Below are positions 50,850 through 60,599 of a stretch of 64,000 nt of DNA, in pieces (position 1 is the stretch's first letter; every line of letters begins with the position of its first letter). The stretch comes from Isochrysis galbana (taxonomy: Eukaryota; Haptophyta; Isochrysidales; Isochrysidaceae). The DNA lies in contig CM030944.1 in the NCBI GenBank assembly GCA_018136815.1, positions 558,456 through 622,455 of the forward strand. Direction: 5' to 3'. A program made the position numbers and the translations under genes. The notes under the pieces were generated by a model that searched no databases, was not told where the DNA came from, and saw only the letters and a program-made list of their open reading frames with translations.

Positions 50850-53800
50850 GTGTTCACCTTCGGTCCTCCGCGCCCCGAGTCTGAGTCATTTGGAAACTCC
50901 GGTCACGTCCAGAATTCCAACCATACCCGAGCCCCGTTTCACGAGCCACCGCGTATCGAGTCCAAACACAAGCTGACGCCGAAGCCCTCGACGACAGCCA
51001 CTGTGTCCTTGTCCAAGCCACCGTTTCGAGTCTCGCCGCAGCCGGCCTGCCACTCCAGCAAGCTGCACGCCGCCGAGCCGATCCCTTCCGTTTCCGTTCC
51101 GAGTCCGAGTCCAATTGCACAAGACAGTGCATCCCGAGCCCGCGTAATCAAGCCCGTCACCGAGTCCGAGATTACGGCCGCACCGAGCCAACCGGTGCTG
51201 GCCACCGTGCCCCTATTGTCATCACAAGCGTCCGCTTCGTCCTCATCGACGGTTGCGACGCCAGGGGGCTTCACCTTTGGGCCGGCCCCGTCCGTTCCCA
51301 TTTCGAAAATTAGCCCTGTTTTTGGCGTCCAGCACGCTAGGAACGACGAGTCCGAGTCCGAGCACAAATCAACGTCACCGCGGAGTCCGCGGTCGACCAC
51401 CGGCGTTCCCACGCCATCCCATCAGTCAAGAGCCATGGAGGAGCTGGCACAGCCGTCTCCTAGCCTCTCTCAAGTCGCCGAGTCTTCCGAATTCGAGTCT
51501 GAATCCGCCGTAATTTCAGCGGTCCATGCACCCGCTAGCCCGAGCCAAGTCCTCCGAAGAATGCTTCGCATTGCAGAACGTCTTCGGCCACCACCCACAC
51601 CAGCCGCTGCCGCAGAGCCACCACCCTGGCCTCAGCCTTCCCCGCAGCCGGCTTCTTCGACAGCCAAGTCCCTTCTTTCGCCGGCGCCGACCCCGCCGAC
51701 GACAGATTGCAACGAAGTCTATGCCTGGCCCGATTCCTCTCCCGACGTGACCATGGAGAGTGACCACAACTCCCTTGCACGTCGAGGAACGGCCGCCTCC
51801 CAAACCGAGCTTCTACGCCCATTGAGCCAGCCCAACCGAGTCTCTGAGCCATGTCCTTCATGTCTCTCACCGGTGGTCTCGCGGCCGCGGCGTCCGTCGC
51901 CGCAATCCGACACCCCACCTCTCCGAGTTTGTTCGTCAATCCCGTCCTCCGAGCCTGTCTCCACGTCGTCGATATCCGAGTCTACTTCCATTCGTCCTAC
52001 GTCGCCGCGGCCACCGGTCGCAGCCTGCAAGCACAGCCTGCCTCTCGATACCACTGCCAACGCCATCATGCGCGTGGCAGCGATCAATGCGTCCGCGATC
52101 CAGTCCTTCGATTCCTCTCAAAACAACTCCGATGTCGGCACCCGCGATGATACCCCGTCACCCGCTCTCCACGCTCTCGCCTCTCTTCGTGCACGAGCGA
52201 GCGGCTCTGCGGTGGTATTGCCTCGGCACCTGACGGAGGCAGCCCAAGAACTTCGCCGGCCTCGCAATGGCACCCTAGCCTCGCCTGCCGCCGCGCTACC
52301 CAAGCATTTCGATGAGCTTTGCGCCGAGCTCACGAAGATGAATCAACGAGTCCAAGACGGGCTGACGTCTGGCTGTCACGCACCACGCGTTCTCGTCGTC
52401 GGCGAGACGAGCGGCGTCGTCTCCTCGATGTTCCTACTCGCCGGAGCTGATGTGGCTACGTGCGATTTGTATCCTTCCGAGATTGATTACGTGCCCCACT
52501 TCCAAGGCGACGCGCTTCATGTCCAAAACCTAGGTTGGGACCTGGTCATCGCCCACCCGCCCTGCACGTACCTCTCCGCCGTCAGTAGCCAATGGCTTTC
52601 ACAAGAACCCGGACGTCGTGCCGCTCTTGAGTCGGCCGCCCGCGTCTTCAAGTCAATGGCCTCCGCCACTGCTCCGTTTGTAGCGGTTGAAAACCCTCGG
52701 ATGCATGCGGAAGCTCGCCGTTTAGTCGGGGGGTTGACCCCGACCCAATTCGTCCAACCATGGGAGCACGGCACTGGACACCAGAAAGCCACCGGGTTGT
52801 ACCTCACCAAAGGGCTGCCGCCCCTTCAGCCAACCTGCGTCGTGGATGGCCGTGAGTCAGCCATGGCTAATCTGTCTCCTTCACCGCACCGTGGCGCTCT
52901 GCGCAGCCGCACCTACGTCGGCGTAGCTGGAGCGATGGCGATCCATTGGATGCCTGTTCTTCTTCGATATTTGAGCCAACAGGGAGACCAGGCATCGACG
53001 AAGAAACTGTCCGCGTTGGAGCTACTCGCTTGCGCGCGGCGCAGCCTATTGGACCGGCCTTCACTAAGTTCAACCGAGGCTACCGCCTACGAGCCGTGGT
53101 CGGCTCTTCATCGTTATGAGAGGGGGAGGGAATCTAGTGAAGTTTCTTCCGACCCCGTTGTTTCCCGTCCAGCTACTCCCGAGACAAACAACCACGAAGA
53201 CCAAAAAGAAACCCACGATAACTACGACAACGACACGCCACTCTACGCCTCCGAGTCTACTTTCCACGACCCATTCTCTCCATGGACCGCCCCGCCTCCG
53301 GCACGCGCGAGCTCGCCACGTCCGACGACGCCGACGACTCTCCGGAAGCGGCGCCAACAATGGCAATCATTCGGAGTGAACGGGGACCAGAAATGGTCCA
53401 ACGTCACGCTCGAAACCGCTGACGAAATAAGAGCGCAAGCTCTAGCCGGACGAGGCGCCGTCGAGGAATCCGACCTCGCCGCTGCCGTCCGAGCGCCGAT
53501 CGAGTTCGTGGAAGCCAAAGGCATCCGCGCCGAAGAGCTAGCCTCATTAGTTCGAAGACCCAAGACAGAAGCCCAAGCTCGTCTCGAGAAAGACTGGGAA
53601 AGGATGTCCGACCACCCGAGGCACCCCACCGACAAGAGAGGCCTGGGATACACTAGTCCCAAGCTATCACCCTGTACCGCTACCAACGAGGACGACGCCT
53701 CTAGGCTCTCTGCCACGATAGCGGCAATCGGAGTACCCGAAGAGACGACGACTACTTTGACGACGAATTCACCCGAGCAACCACGCTGTCGACCAACCCC

Positions 53801-56800
53801 GTCCCCGTCCGACACCATCGCACACGTGACCACGCACCGACCGGAGAGCGTCGTGGATACCCTACCATCTGCCTACCCAAGGCATTGCCTATATGTTCGA
53901 GACCTGATGGTCTGCCGCTCCGGCGAGGCTACCGGCAAAGAAGGAGTAATCTTGGCCGACTCCGCTCTCACGGTCAACAGCACCCTCGCTGACACCGGAG
54001 CTGGCCCGTCGGTCGTGACCACTTCCCTCTTGTCCAGCCTACCCAACGACGCATGCGTCGAGCGGCTGCCGCAAGCCGTAGTGACACCGCTCCATGGCCC
54101 AGACGGCCTACCTCTTATCACGCGAGGCAAGGCTCGGATCGTTTTCTCCGTCGGTGGATTTCTCTTTCGTCATACGTTCATGGTGATTGAAGGCAACCCG
54201 ATGCTGCTGCTCGGGAACGACTTCTTAGCTACGCACGCCGCTTCGATTCAGCTCGCCTCCGACAGCACGGACGGCTCTATCACCCTCGGTGCTCCATCCA
54301 CGGTGGCTCCTCTTGAGGTTAATGGCAGTCCAAGCCCCGACGCTCCGCCGATCTTTCGCGTCTCGACGTCACCGATAGCGGTGGTCCCTGTCAGCATGAC
54401 TTGTGCACAGGTCTGTCCGACCTCCGCGAACCCAATCACGACTGACTTCTTCCGAGGGCCGCAGGCCACCAAAAACGACAACCAGCTAGTCACCGAGCCT
54501 CTCTTCAGCACGGCCGATGAGTTTGCCGCCAAAGCGCCGGCATCATGTGGCTCCGAGTACCTCCTATACACCCACGAACCTATCACGATCCCGGCCTATC
54601 ATCGGGCAACGTTTCACGTCCGAATTCCACTAGCTCTTCGAGAACACGAAGATTGCGCCATGCTCGTGGACCGACTACCTACGCGTGAAACGATCGATAG
54701 CTCTCCTCTCGTCATCCCTCAAGTAGAGAGGCCGAACTCCAACCACACCATCGCGATTACGGTGGTCAATACTGACCCCAAACCTCTACATCTTCCGTCG
54801 TTCCATCCTGTAGCTTCGTTACAGGTTCGATTCAAGATTCACGCTGGAACTTATCGCCGCGTCGGTGACGTTAACTCGCCGGATGTGATTGAGTCGCTCG
54901 ACGAGGACCAATGTAAGCTCCTCGAGGCAGCCAAGATCGACCCCGAAGGCCGTCTCTCGATGCCCCAACGTGAACAAGTTCGTCGTCTACTAGCCCGACG
55001 TATCGCTGCTTTCGCAATTGACCCGACCAACCCGAATCACACTCACGTGATGGAGGTAGAGCTACCGCTCAACCCCGGAGCCGAAGCTCACCGCCACGCA
55101 CCGTCTAGAGTTGGACGAGAGGGTGAGAAGATCATAGAGGACGAAGTTTGCAAGATGGAGTCCGCGGGTATCATCAGGAAATCAAACTCGTCGTGGGCCT
55201 CTCGAGTCGTGCTAGTCACTAAGAAGGATGGCTCCGTACGTTTCTGCGTAGATTATCGCGACGTCAACTCCAAGCTTCGTCTAGAGGACAGCCCTCTTCC
55301 CCTCACGGTAGAAGCCATCGACCGATTGTCGTCCGGCCAAGGCAACCTCGATTCTCTATTCCTTTGCACCCTGGACCTAGCATCTGGTTTTTGGGGTATA
55401 CCGATCAAAGAGTCCGATAAACATATCACCGCGTTCACTACTCATCGCGGCAAGTACGAGTTCAATTACTTGCCTTTTGGTGTTCAATCCGGTCCCTCGT
55501 ATATGTGCCGCCTCATGGACGCCGTTCTCGGTGGGCTGGCATGGGAGATTTGTATGCCATACTTGGATGATGTCGGCGCCTGGTCGACAGGCGTAGGTGA
55601 CTCGCTGCAGGCCAGGGAAGAGTCGTCATTCCAACAAATGTTACACCGTCTTGATCTTGTCTTGGAACGTCTCATCTGGGCGGGCCTCACTTGCAAGATG
55701 TCGAAATGCGTTTTCTTTGCCACCTCGGCTGAATATCTCGGCCACGTTGTTTCGCGTGAAGGTCTTCGGATGGATCCCAAGAAAGTGGAAGCCGTCTCAA
55801 AAATCGACCCTACCCAAATCAACTCGATCGAAGCCGTCCGTTCTTTCCTTGGGCTGTGCTCGTACTACCGCCGTTTTATACGTCGTTTTGCGATCCGTGC
55901 AGCGCCGTTAACCGCTCTCACGCGGAAAGGGTGCGATGTCCCGGTCGAGTCGCAAACAGAAGCCTGTCGCCAGGCTATCGAAGATCTCAAGCAAGCTATC
56001 TGTGAAGAACCCGTACTCGCACCTCCTCGAGACGACCGTCCTTTCCTCGTTAAGACCGACGGTGCTAGCAAGCTCGGCATCGCCGGCGTCCTTGCTCAGA
56101 AAGACGACGAAGGGAGAGAGCGCGTTGTTGCATACTACGGTCGTAGTTTGAGTCCGGCTGAGCGCCATTGGACAGTTACTGAAATCGAACTTCTAGCAGC
56201 GCTAGAATCGATCCGAAATTGGAGGCCGTATCTTTGGGGTCGCCACTTCACCCTCGTCGTAGACCATTCAGCTTTGCGCTGGCTTCACACGATGAAAGAT
56301 CAAGTCACCGGTGGTCCAGCCTCGCGCCTCATGCGATGGGTCCTAAAGCTAGCCGAATATCGATTCGACGTCGTGCACAAACCTGGAGTCACTCACTGGG
56401 ACGCCGACGGCTTGTCCCGCTTAGTTGCTCTCGAGCCCGACCACGATCCTCTCCACCACGAGGAGAGTGAGGTCCATTCTTTCGATTCTTTTGAAATTAA
56501 CGACATAGTTGCCGCCGCGGTTACTTCATCCACCCTCACTGCTCGCCGCCAACAAGCAAACGATAGGCTCGCTCGTCAAGCATCGGAATCTTCGGAGTCG
56601 ATTACCTCCTCGTATCTCGATGTGGGCGTGCCTCATGCCGACGAATTGCGTCAAGCGCTCTCTACCGACGAGTTCGCTAGCTCGATCATTTCTGAACTCG
56701 AGTCGATCCTTCCGAAAGCTTCCTCTTCGATCGACTCTAGCTCGTCGTCGAAGAAAAGGTCCCGATTCCTGCTTCGCGATGGCCTACTCTACTACCGCTC

Positions 56801-58277
56801 CTCAGAGGCGGAAGAGGCTCCTCTTCGTTTATACATTCCGGAGTCCCTTCGTGACACGTACCTCCGCGCCTACCATGACCACCTTGGTCACCCAGGTGCG
56901 ACAAGGATGACTACCCTACTTCGTTCTCGAGTTTACTGGCCTGGCCTATCCGCCTCTGTATCGGAGTACGTTCGAGAGTGCCATGAATGCACTCTTGGCA
57001 AACCGTTACCGCGACCGCTCGCCCATCCATCCGGTCTTTCTATCGGATCCTATCCTTTCGACGTCGTCTATTGCGATATTCTTTCGATGGCTCCCACCCA
57101 CGATTTCGTATCCGGCCGCTCCGGTTTTGATAAGCTGATTGTTTTCGTCGATTCTCTCTCTCGTTGGATTGAAGCTGAGCCTTGCAACGGTAACCCCTCG
57201 TCCGCAAAATGTCTGGACGTCTTCATGCGTCTCATCGTATCTCGTTATGGAGTCCCTCGCCAACTTCGAACCGACGCCGGCTCGAATCTTTGCTCTCGGT
57301 TAGTGGACCTAATTCTCAAAGCGACTGGCACGGACTTGAGCACTACTGAAGCCTATCGCCACGAAGGCGTAGGGCTAGTGGAAAGAGCTCAACAAACTCT
57401 CCTCACGATGACTCGAGTCTCCAATGAAGGCGGCGCCCATTGGGTCGACCACCTTCCGTTTCTTCTCATGTCTATGCGAGCGACCGCCGGTCGCGTCGTA
57501 CCCAAGTCACCCGCGGCTATCTTGTTTGGTCGGGAGCTTCGTCTTCCAGCTCAACTTGCTGACCCTGCTCCTGTTCTCGAGTTCCTTCCATCTAGGCCTC
57601 CGTCCGATGCCGTCATTTACGCCACCGAGCTCAATAAGAAGCTTCTCGAGTCGTGGCGTTCCGCCCTCGAAAGTACTCAAGAAGCCCAACGCGAATCGAT
57701 GCGCTCCGCCTCTCAAAAGTCTAAACTCGGTGTCACCTTCAAACCAGGAGACAGAGTTTGTCGTCGAATCCCTGGCCACGCCAACAAACTTCAATATCTC
57801 TACTCCGGTCCCTACCGAGTAGAAGAAGCCATCTCGGCCACTCGCTACCGTCTACGCGATCTCGAAAATCGTCAAGTCAAGGATGAAGTTCACATTTCCA
57901 ATCTTCGTCCGTACTTCACCGTCACCGATTCGTCTCCGCTCGCTGAAGATGAGTACTTGGTCGAAGAGTTACTCGATCGCAAGGGCGATGGAGTTTCATT
58001 CAAGTATCTCGTCAAATGGCGCGGCTATCCTCGTTCTGAAGCTACTTGGGAGTCTCGAATTGAGTTGCTTCGGCGTTGTGCTGATCTAGTTGAGTCGTAC
58101 GACACCACTTTCGACCGCCGTCCGGTTCAACCCCAAGCTCACTCCGCTGTAGACTCCTCTTCAAGTCCAAGCTCAAGTTCCCAATCCAATCAAGTTATTC
58201 CACGTCGAATTCAAGAGACAAGTCGTACTCCTCCTGATCTGCCTTCGAGTCGTACTCGTTCTCGTTCACAATCGTAG
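50850..58277 (+). CDS. pol: Pol polyprotein with methyltransferase, PR, RT, RNase H, IN and chromodomain
   Basis: The frame is open from 50850 to 58277 (2475 codons); the preceding 770 nt are the same frame broken by small deletions. Counting from the TAG with the intact left copy, Pol is about 2733 residues. Landmarks: methyltransferase-like domain (52379-52979); protease LADTGA (DTGA 53991-54002) with LLLGNDFL; RT with FCVDYRDVN, LPFGVQSGP and YLDD (55560-55571); RNase H KTDGASKLG (Asp near 56058) and VVDHSAL; integrase zinc finger from 56880 (HLGHPG, CHECT) and catalytic core (VVYCDIL, RTDAGSN, GLVERAQQTL); chromodomain at about 57951-58100 (YLVEELLDRK, YLVKWRGYPRSEATWE). Protease processing would release replication enzymes. 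The chromodomain is expected to bias integration towards methylated-histone chromatin. Confidence 0.9.
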   Translation: MFTFGPPRPESESFGNSGHVQNSNHTRAPFHEPPRIESKHKLTPKPSTTATVSLSKPPFRVSPQPACHSSKLHAAEPIPSVSVPSPSPIAQDSASRARVIKPVTESEITAAPSQPVLATVPLLSSQASASSSSTVATPGGFTFGPAPSVPISKISPVFGVQHARNDESESEHKSTSPRSPRSTTGVPTPSHQSRAMEELAQPSPSLSQVAESSEFESESAVISAVHAPASPSQVLRRMLRIAERLRPPPTPAAAAEPPPWPQPSPQPASSTAKSLLSPAPTPPTTDCNEVYAWPDSSPDVTMESDHNSLARRGTAASQTELLRPLSQPNRVSEPCPSCLSPVVSRPRRPSPQSDTPPLRVCSSIPSSEPVSTSSISESTSIRPTSPRPPVAACKHSLPLDTTANAIMRVAAINASAIQSFDSSQNNSDVGTRDDTPSPALHALASLRARASGSAVVLPRHLTEAAQELRRPRNGTLASPAAALPKHFDELCAELTKMNQRVQDGLTSGCHAPRVLVVGETSGVVSSMFLLAGADVATCDLYPSEIDYVPHFQGDALHVQNLGWDLVIAHPPCTYLSAVSSQWLSQEPGRRAALESAARVFKSMASATAPFVAVENPRMHAEARRLVGGLTPTQFVQPWEHGTGHQKATGLYLTKGLPPLQPTCVVDGRESAMANLSPSPHRGALRSRTYVGVAGAMAIHWMPVLLRYLSQQGDQASTKKLSALELLACARRSLLDRPSLSSTEATAYEPWSALHRYERGRESSEVSSDPVVSRPATPETNNHEDQKETHDNYDNDTPLYASESTFHDPFSPWTAPPPARASSPRPTTPTTLRKRRQQWQSFGVNGDQKWSNVTLETADEIRAQALAGRGAVEESDLAAAVRAPIEFVEAKGIRAEELASLVRRPKTEAQARLEKDWERMSDHPRHPTDKRGLGYTSPKLSPCTATNEDDASRLSATIAAIGVPEETTTTLTTNSPEQPRCRPTPSPSDTIAHVTTHRPESVVDTLPSAYPRHCLYVRDLMVCRSGEATGKEGVILADSALTVNSTLADTGAGPSVVTTSLLSSLPNDACVERLPQAVVTPLHGPDGLPLITRGKARIVFSVGGFLFRHTFMVIEGNPMLLLGNDFLATHAASIQLASDSTDGSITLGAPSTVAPLEVNGSPSPDAPPIFRVSTSPIAVVPVSMTCAQVCPTSANPITTDFFRGPQATKNDNQLVTEPLFSTADEFAAKAPASCGSEYLLYTHEPITIPAYHRATFHVRIPLALREHEDCAMLVDRLPTRETIDSSPLVIPQVERPNSNHTIAITVVNTDPKPLHLPSFHPVASLQVRFKIHAGTYRRVGDVNSPDVIESLDEDQCKLLEAAKIDPEGRLSMPQREQVRRLLARRIAAFAIDPTNPNHTHVMEVELPLNPGAEAHRHAPSRVGREGEKIIEDEVCKMESAGIIRKSNSSWASRVVLVTKKDGSVRFCVDYRDVNSKLRLEDSPLPLTVEAIDRLSSGQGNLDSLFLCTLDLASGFWGIPIKESDKHITAFTTHRGKYEFNYLPFGVQSGPSYMCRLMDAVLGGLAWEICMPYLDDVGAWSTGVGDSLQAREESSFQQMLHRLDLVLERLIWAGLTCKMSKCVFFATSAEYLGHVVSREGLRMDPKKVEAVSKIDPTQINSIEAVRSFLGLCSYYRRFIRRFAIRAAPLTALTRKGCDVPVESQTEACRQAIEDLKQAICEEPVLAPPRDDRPFLVKTDGASKLGIAGVLAQKDDEGRERVVAYYGRSLSPAERHWTVTEIELLAALESIRNWRPYLWGRHFTLVVDHSALRWLHTMKDQVTGGPASRLMRWVLKLAEYRFDVVHKPGVTHWDADGLSRLVALEPDHDPLHHEESEVHSFDSFEINDIVAAAVTSSTLTARRQQANDRLARQASESSESITSSYLDVGVPHADELRQALSTDEFASSIISELESILPKASSSIDSSSSSKKRSRFLLRDGLLYYRSSEAEEAPLRLYIPESLRDTYLRAYHDHLGHPGATRMTTLLRSRVYWPGLSASVSEYVRECHECTLGKPLPRPLAHPSGLSIGSYPFDVVYCDILSMAPTHDFVSGRSGFDKLIVFVDSLSRWIEAEPCNGNPSSAKCLDVFMRLIVSRYGVPRQLRTDAGSNLCSRLVDLILKATGTDLSTTEAYRHEGVGLVERAQQTLLTMTRVSNEGGAHWVDHLPFLLMSMRATAGRVVPKSPAAILFGRELRLPAQLADPAPVLEFLPSRPPSDAVIYATELNKKLLESWRSALESTQEAQRESMRSASQKSKLGVTFKPGDRVCRRIPGHANKLQYLYSGPYRVEEAISATRYRLRDLENRQVKDEVHISNLRPYFTVTDSSPLAEDEYLVEELLDRKGDGVSFKYLVKWRGYPRSEATWESRIELLRRCADLVESYDTTFDRRPVQPQAHSAVDSSSSPSSSSQSNQVIPRRIQETSRTPPDLPSSRTRSRSQS
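52379..52979 (+). other. Cytosine-5 DNA methyltransferase-like domain inside Pol
   Basis: About 200 residues. RVLVVGETSGVVSSMFLLAG, then DVATCDLYPSE, forms a Rossmann-type SAM site. DLVIAHPPCTYLSAVSSQWL carries the Pro-Cys dipeptide of C5 methyltransferases (HPPC 52554-52565). FVAVENPRMH corresponds to the ENV/ENP motif. QPWEHGTGHQKATGLYLTKG and RSRTYVGVAGAMAIHW follow. The whole order matches a compact phage/bacterial family annotated as DNA cytosine methyltransferase, rather than long eukaryotic DNMTs. Key residues look intact. Target specificity and activity are unknown. Second assembly copy at about 46492-47092. Confidence 0.75.
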
Positions 58278-58534
58278 CGCTAAGTCGACCGGAAGTGGAT
58301 GATTAGCGTCGCGTCAGCGCCTGACCCAGCGCAACTGCCCGAGCAAAACTCCTGTAAAAGGGAGAACGTGGTAGGACGTGACGTACGAAATCGGGGGCCG
58401 CCGCGCTAAGCTGCCGATTTTGTGCTCGCTTTGGATCCATGGGTTAATCCTCCTCTTCTAGGTCTCTCGTCTCGTATGGTCAAATGAACTCTTTTGGCTC
58501 GACATCGGGAGACGTCTCGATTTAAGTCGGGGGG
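58278..58534 (+). other. 3' untranslated region and polypurine tract of the gypsy element
   Basis: Contains cgagcaaaactcctgtaaaa near 58340, conserved in the truncated element at about 488-507. It ends in the polypurine tract aagtcgggggg right before TG at 58535. Confidence 0.75.
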
Positions 58535-59553
58535 TGTTGTATTCCTGCCCATCTGAAGGCTGTAGGCATGAATATTCGTGTAAGGTGCGCGCTCACAATT
58601 ACAATTGAACAGTTCCCCGTGTTGCCACTGACGCACAAGACACACAGATTCGGATTCCCCATGGTCTCAAGTCCAGGTTTGCAGGTTTTGGTCTCGAAAT
58701 TTGCGATTCGAATTTTGTTTTTGCTGTTACTATAATTGTTGGCTCGTTTAAGGTAATAAACCGGCATGACTTCGACTTCTCGTTCTGCAGTCGCTCTGCG
58801 AGACTCTCTCTCTCTCTCTCTCTCCGTCCGCCTCTCCTCGGCCGACGGCAAGAAGATTCGTCCAAAACATTCTCCGGTCCCAAGATATCTCGTGGGGGGT
58901 CTCTCCGCGCTCCGCGAGGGAAAGGACGCGATCTCGCTCCGAGATCGGCCTCGCGCCCTCCCACGCTGCCCCGCCGTGCCCTCGGTCCCTCGCCCCCCCC
59001 CGCGGCAGGTTCTTTCCCTCGGCGTGCCGTCCGTCGCCTCCGGCCGTTATATTAATCCCCCCCCCGCGCGAGGTTCTCTTCTCCCCCGCGCGCGGTTCGT
59101 TTCCTCCGGCCGTCGTTGTTCCCCCCCTCGCTTCGATTCCTCTCGCGGTTCCTTCGATGATTGCCTCCATCTCGTCCGTTCTTCTTCGCGATCCTCGCGG
59201 AGGGGGCACCGACGTTTAATGTTAGTTTCGTCGCGGTTTCGATGAAAGAAAGGAAGAACGAATGGCACGCGCCTCGCGCCTCGCGTCTTGTTTCGTCGCC
59301 CCTTGCTCGTCGCTTGTCTAGAAGGTCTCTCCGCACATCGCCTTCTCCCCCCGCGCGAGTTTGGATCTCTCCTCGACCCTCCGCGTTGGCTTCAGCGGAC
59401 GAGTTCCACTTTAACGATAGTTCGAACCCTTCGGTGGCGTAGTTATGCGCTCTCTTTCCGTATATCTTCGCGCATGACGAGCGATCGCGACTTCAGCCTT
59501 CGCCGCGCGGGGAGGGGTTTGTTTATCGTATGATTCCGGAGTGTTTACGTTAG
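58535..59553 (+). repeat. 3' LTR of the gypsy element (right end approximate)
   Basis: Near-identical to the sequence from 40142; the visible differences are C-run lengths (near 59057 and 59348) and a few bases. The right end is set by analogy with the 5' LTR estimate. Confidence 0.65.
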
Positions 59554-59806
59554 TTTTCTGAGCCCAAGGACTTTGGTTTTTGGTTTCTTGTGAGTGATTT
59601 TTGTAGCAACTTCGTCGAGTCCCACCGTGTTCCCAAGCGAGTCCCCCCGAGTTCCCGAGTCTATACCCCGAGTCAACGAGTCAATACAAGTCAAGCACGC
59701 GCCTGAGCCACCCCCAGTCGCCTGCCACCACCTCCCACAAGCCTCCTTCCGCACTTCCGCGCCCACCGTGCTCCGTGCGTGCGTCGTGCGTCGTGCGTCG
59801 ATCACC

Positions 59807-59926
59807 ATGCCCGTAGTCAACCCCGAGGAAAGCTCCATGAGCTCCCCACAAGAACCGCGTTCCGCGCTAGCTGCCGGCGCGCCCTCGCAGGCAATCTCCA
59901 AGAGTGAGATCAGCCTTGCTCTGACA
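59807..59926 (+). pseudogene. Second gag start, truncated after 40 codons
   Basis: After the 3' LTR the element's leader and the first 120 nt of gag are repeated exactly as in 41411-41530, then similarity ends at a C run (59936-59950). This is the remnant of another internal region sharing the LTR, as produced by a tandem element or an LTR recombination followed by deletion. The open frame to 60118 beyond it is unrelated. Confidence 0.8.
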
Positions 59927-60344
59927 GCCCCGAGCCCCCCCCCCCCCCTTAATGGCCGCCAACCTGCGTCATGTGCAGCAACGATGGCGGCGGCGACGAC
60001 GGCGATGACGAGTGTCACACCGCCGTGGAGTGGGGGCGACGCCATGTGGAGACGCTCCGGGGGTGTTGCTGTGGGAGCGGTTGAATGGTCAGTCATCGAG
60101 CAGCATCCGATTCTCTAAGTACTGAGTAAGAAGATTTTTATCATAATGGCGGGTTTATAAGTGTAGATGTTTGGAGGGAGTATCATATGATATCAGATGT
60201 ATGACATCATACTCAGTTCCATGGCAAGTGTCATATGACGGTATGACGGAACAACCTGGATTTTCGGGAGGAGCTACTCGGTATGTAACATGTAGCCCCA
60301 ACTCCTAGCTCCGGCGGCGGACGTAAGCGCACGTGCTTTGGGGC
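59927..60344. other. No gene recognised
   Basis: Unrelated sequence after the truncated gag. Contains ATATGATATC and TCATATGA words near 60185-60240, resembling those near 39986-40045. Confidence 0.35.
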
Positions 60345-60555
60345 GCCGCGGCTGCCGATTCCCACGCGGCTTGGGCTTGGGGGCGCGTCGCGCTCGATTG
60401 GCGTGGCTGGCTGGGCAGTTCAAGGCTCCTGGCTACTGGCTATGGCTATTTGATATGTGCTATGGGCGGGGGTGCCGCGGGCCGGGCACTGGGCTAAAGA
60501 CCAAGAACGGTCTCGCAGCGCGCCCGGACTCGGTTCGAAGTTGGGCTCTCCGGGC
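60345..60555 (+). repeat. Dispersed repeat, direct partner of 62848-63066
   Basis: Blocks gccgcggctgccgatt, cgctcgattggcgtggc, tatttgatatgtgc and gaccaagaacggtctcg occur in the same order in both copies, with indels between them. Non-coding. The flanking word gacgtaagcgcacgtgcttt occurs on both sides of the first copy (near 60320 and 60575). Confidence 0.7.
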
Positions 60556-60599
60556 CTCCGGCCTCCGGCCGCGGACGTAAGCGCACGTGCTTTGGAGCT

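Larger units (their letters stand above)
44171..55852 (+). repeat. 5.8-kb segment present on both sides of the N gap (assembly overlap)
   Basis: 44171-49962 and 50063-55852 are the same sequence. The differences I noticed are small deletions confined to the last 260 nt of the left copy and the first 660 nt of the right copy, that is, next to the gap on each side. In between I saw no difference. This is the pattern of two contigs whose ends overlap but were joined with a placeholder gap. Confidence 0.85.
40142..59553 (+). mobile_element. Ty3/gypsy chromovirus with captured DNA methyltransferase domain
   Basis: The 5' LTR begins at 40142 and the 3' LTR at 58535. Between them are gag (41411-44188), an in-frame TAG, a very long pol ending at 58277, then a polypurine tract. 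Pol order is Ser/Pro-rich leader, cytosine methyltransferase-like domain, aspartic protease, RT, RNase H, integrase, chromodomain. The span includes a 100-N gap and a 5.8-kb segment present on both sides of it, judged an assembly overlap. After removing it, LTR start to LTR start is about 12.5 kb. The LTR copies differ almost only in homopolymer length, so the insertion is recent. The 9-nt word ccgagcccc precedes the 5' LTR (40133-40141) and recurs at 59930-59938, after the truncated second gag; this may be chance. Confidence 0.9.

Noticed and set aside
50063..55852. A genuine tandem duplication of pol with two methyltransferase domains
   Set aside because: The differences lie only next to the gap on each side and are short deletions in runs, which fits overlapping contig ends better than duplication.
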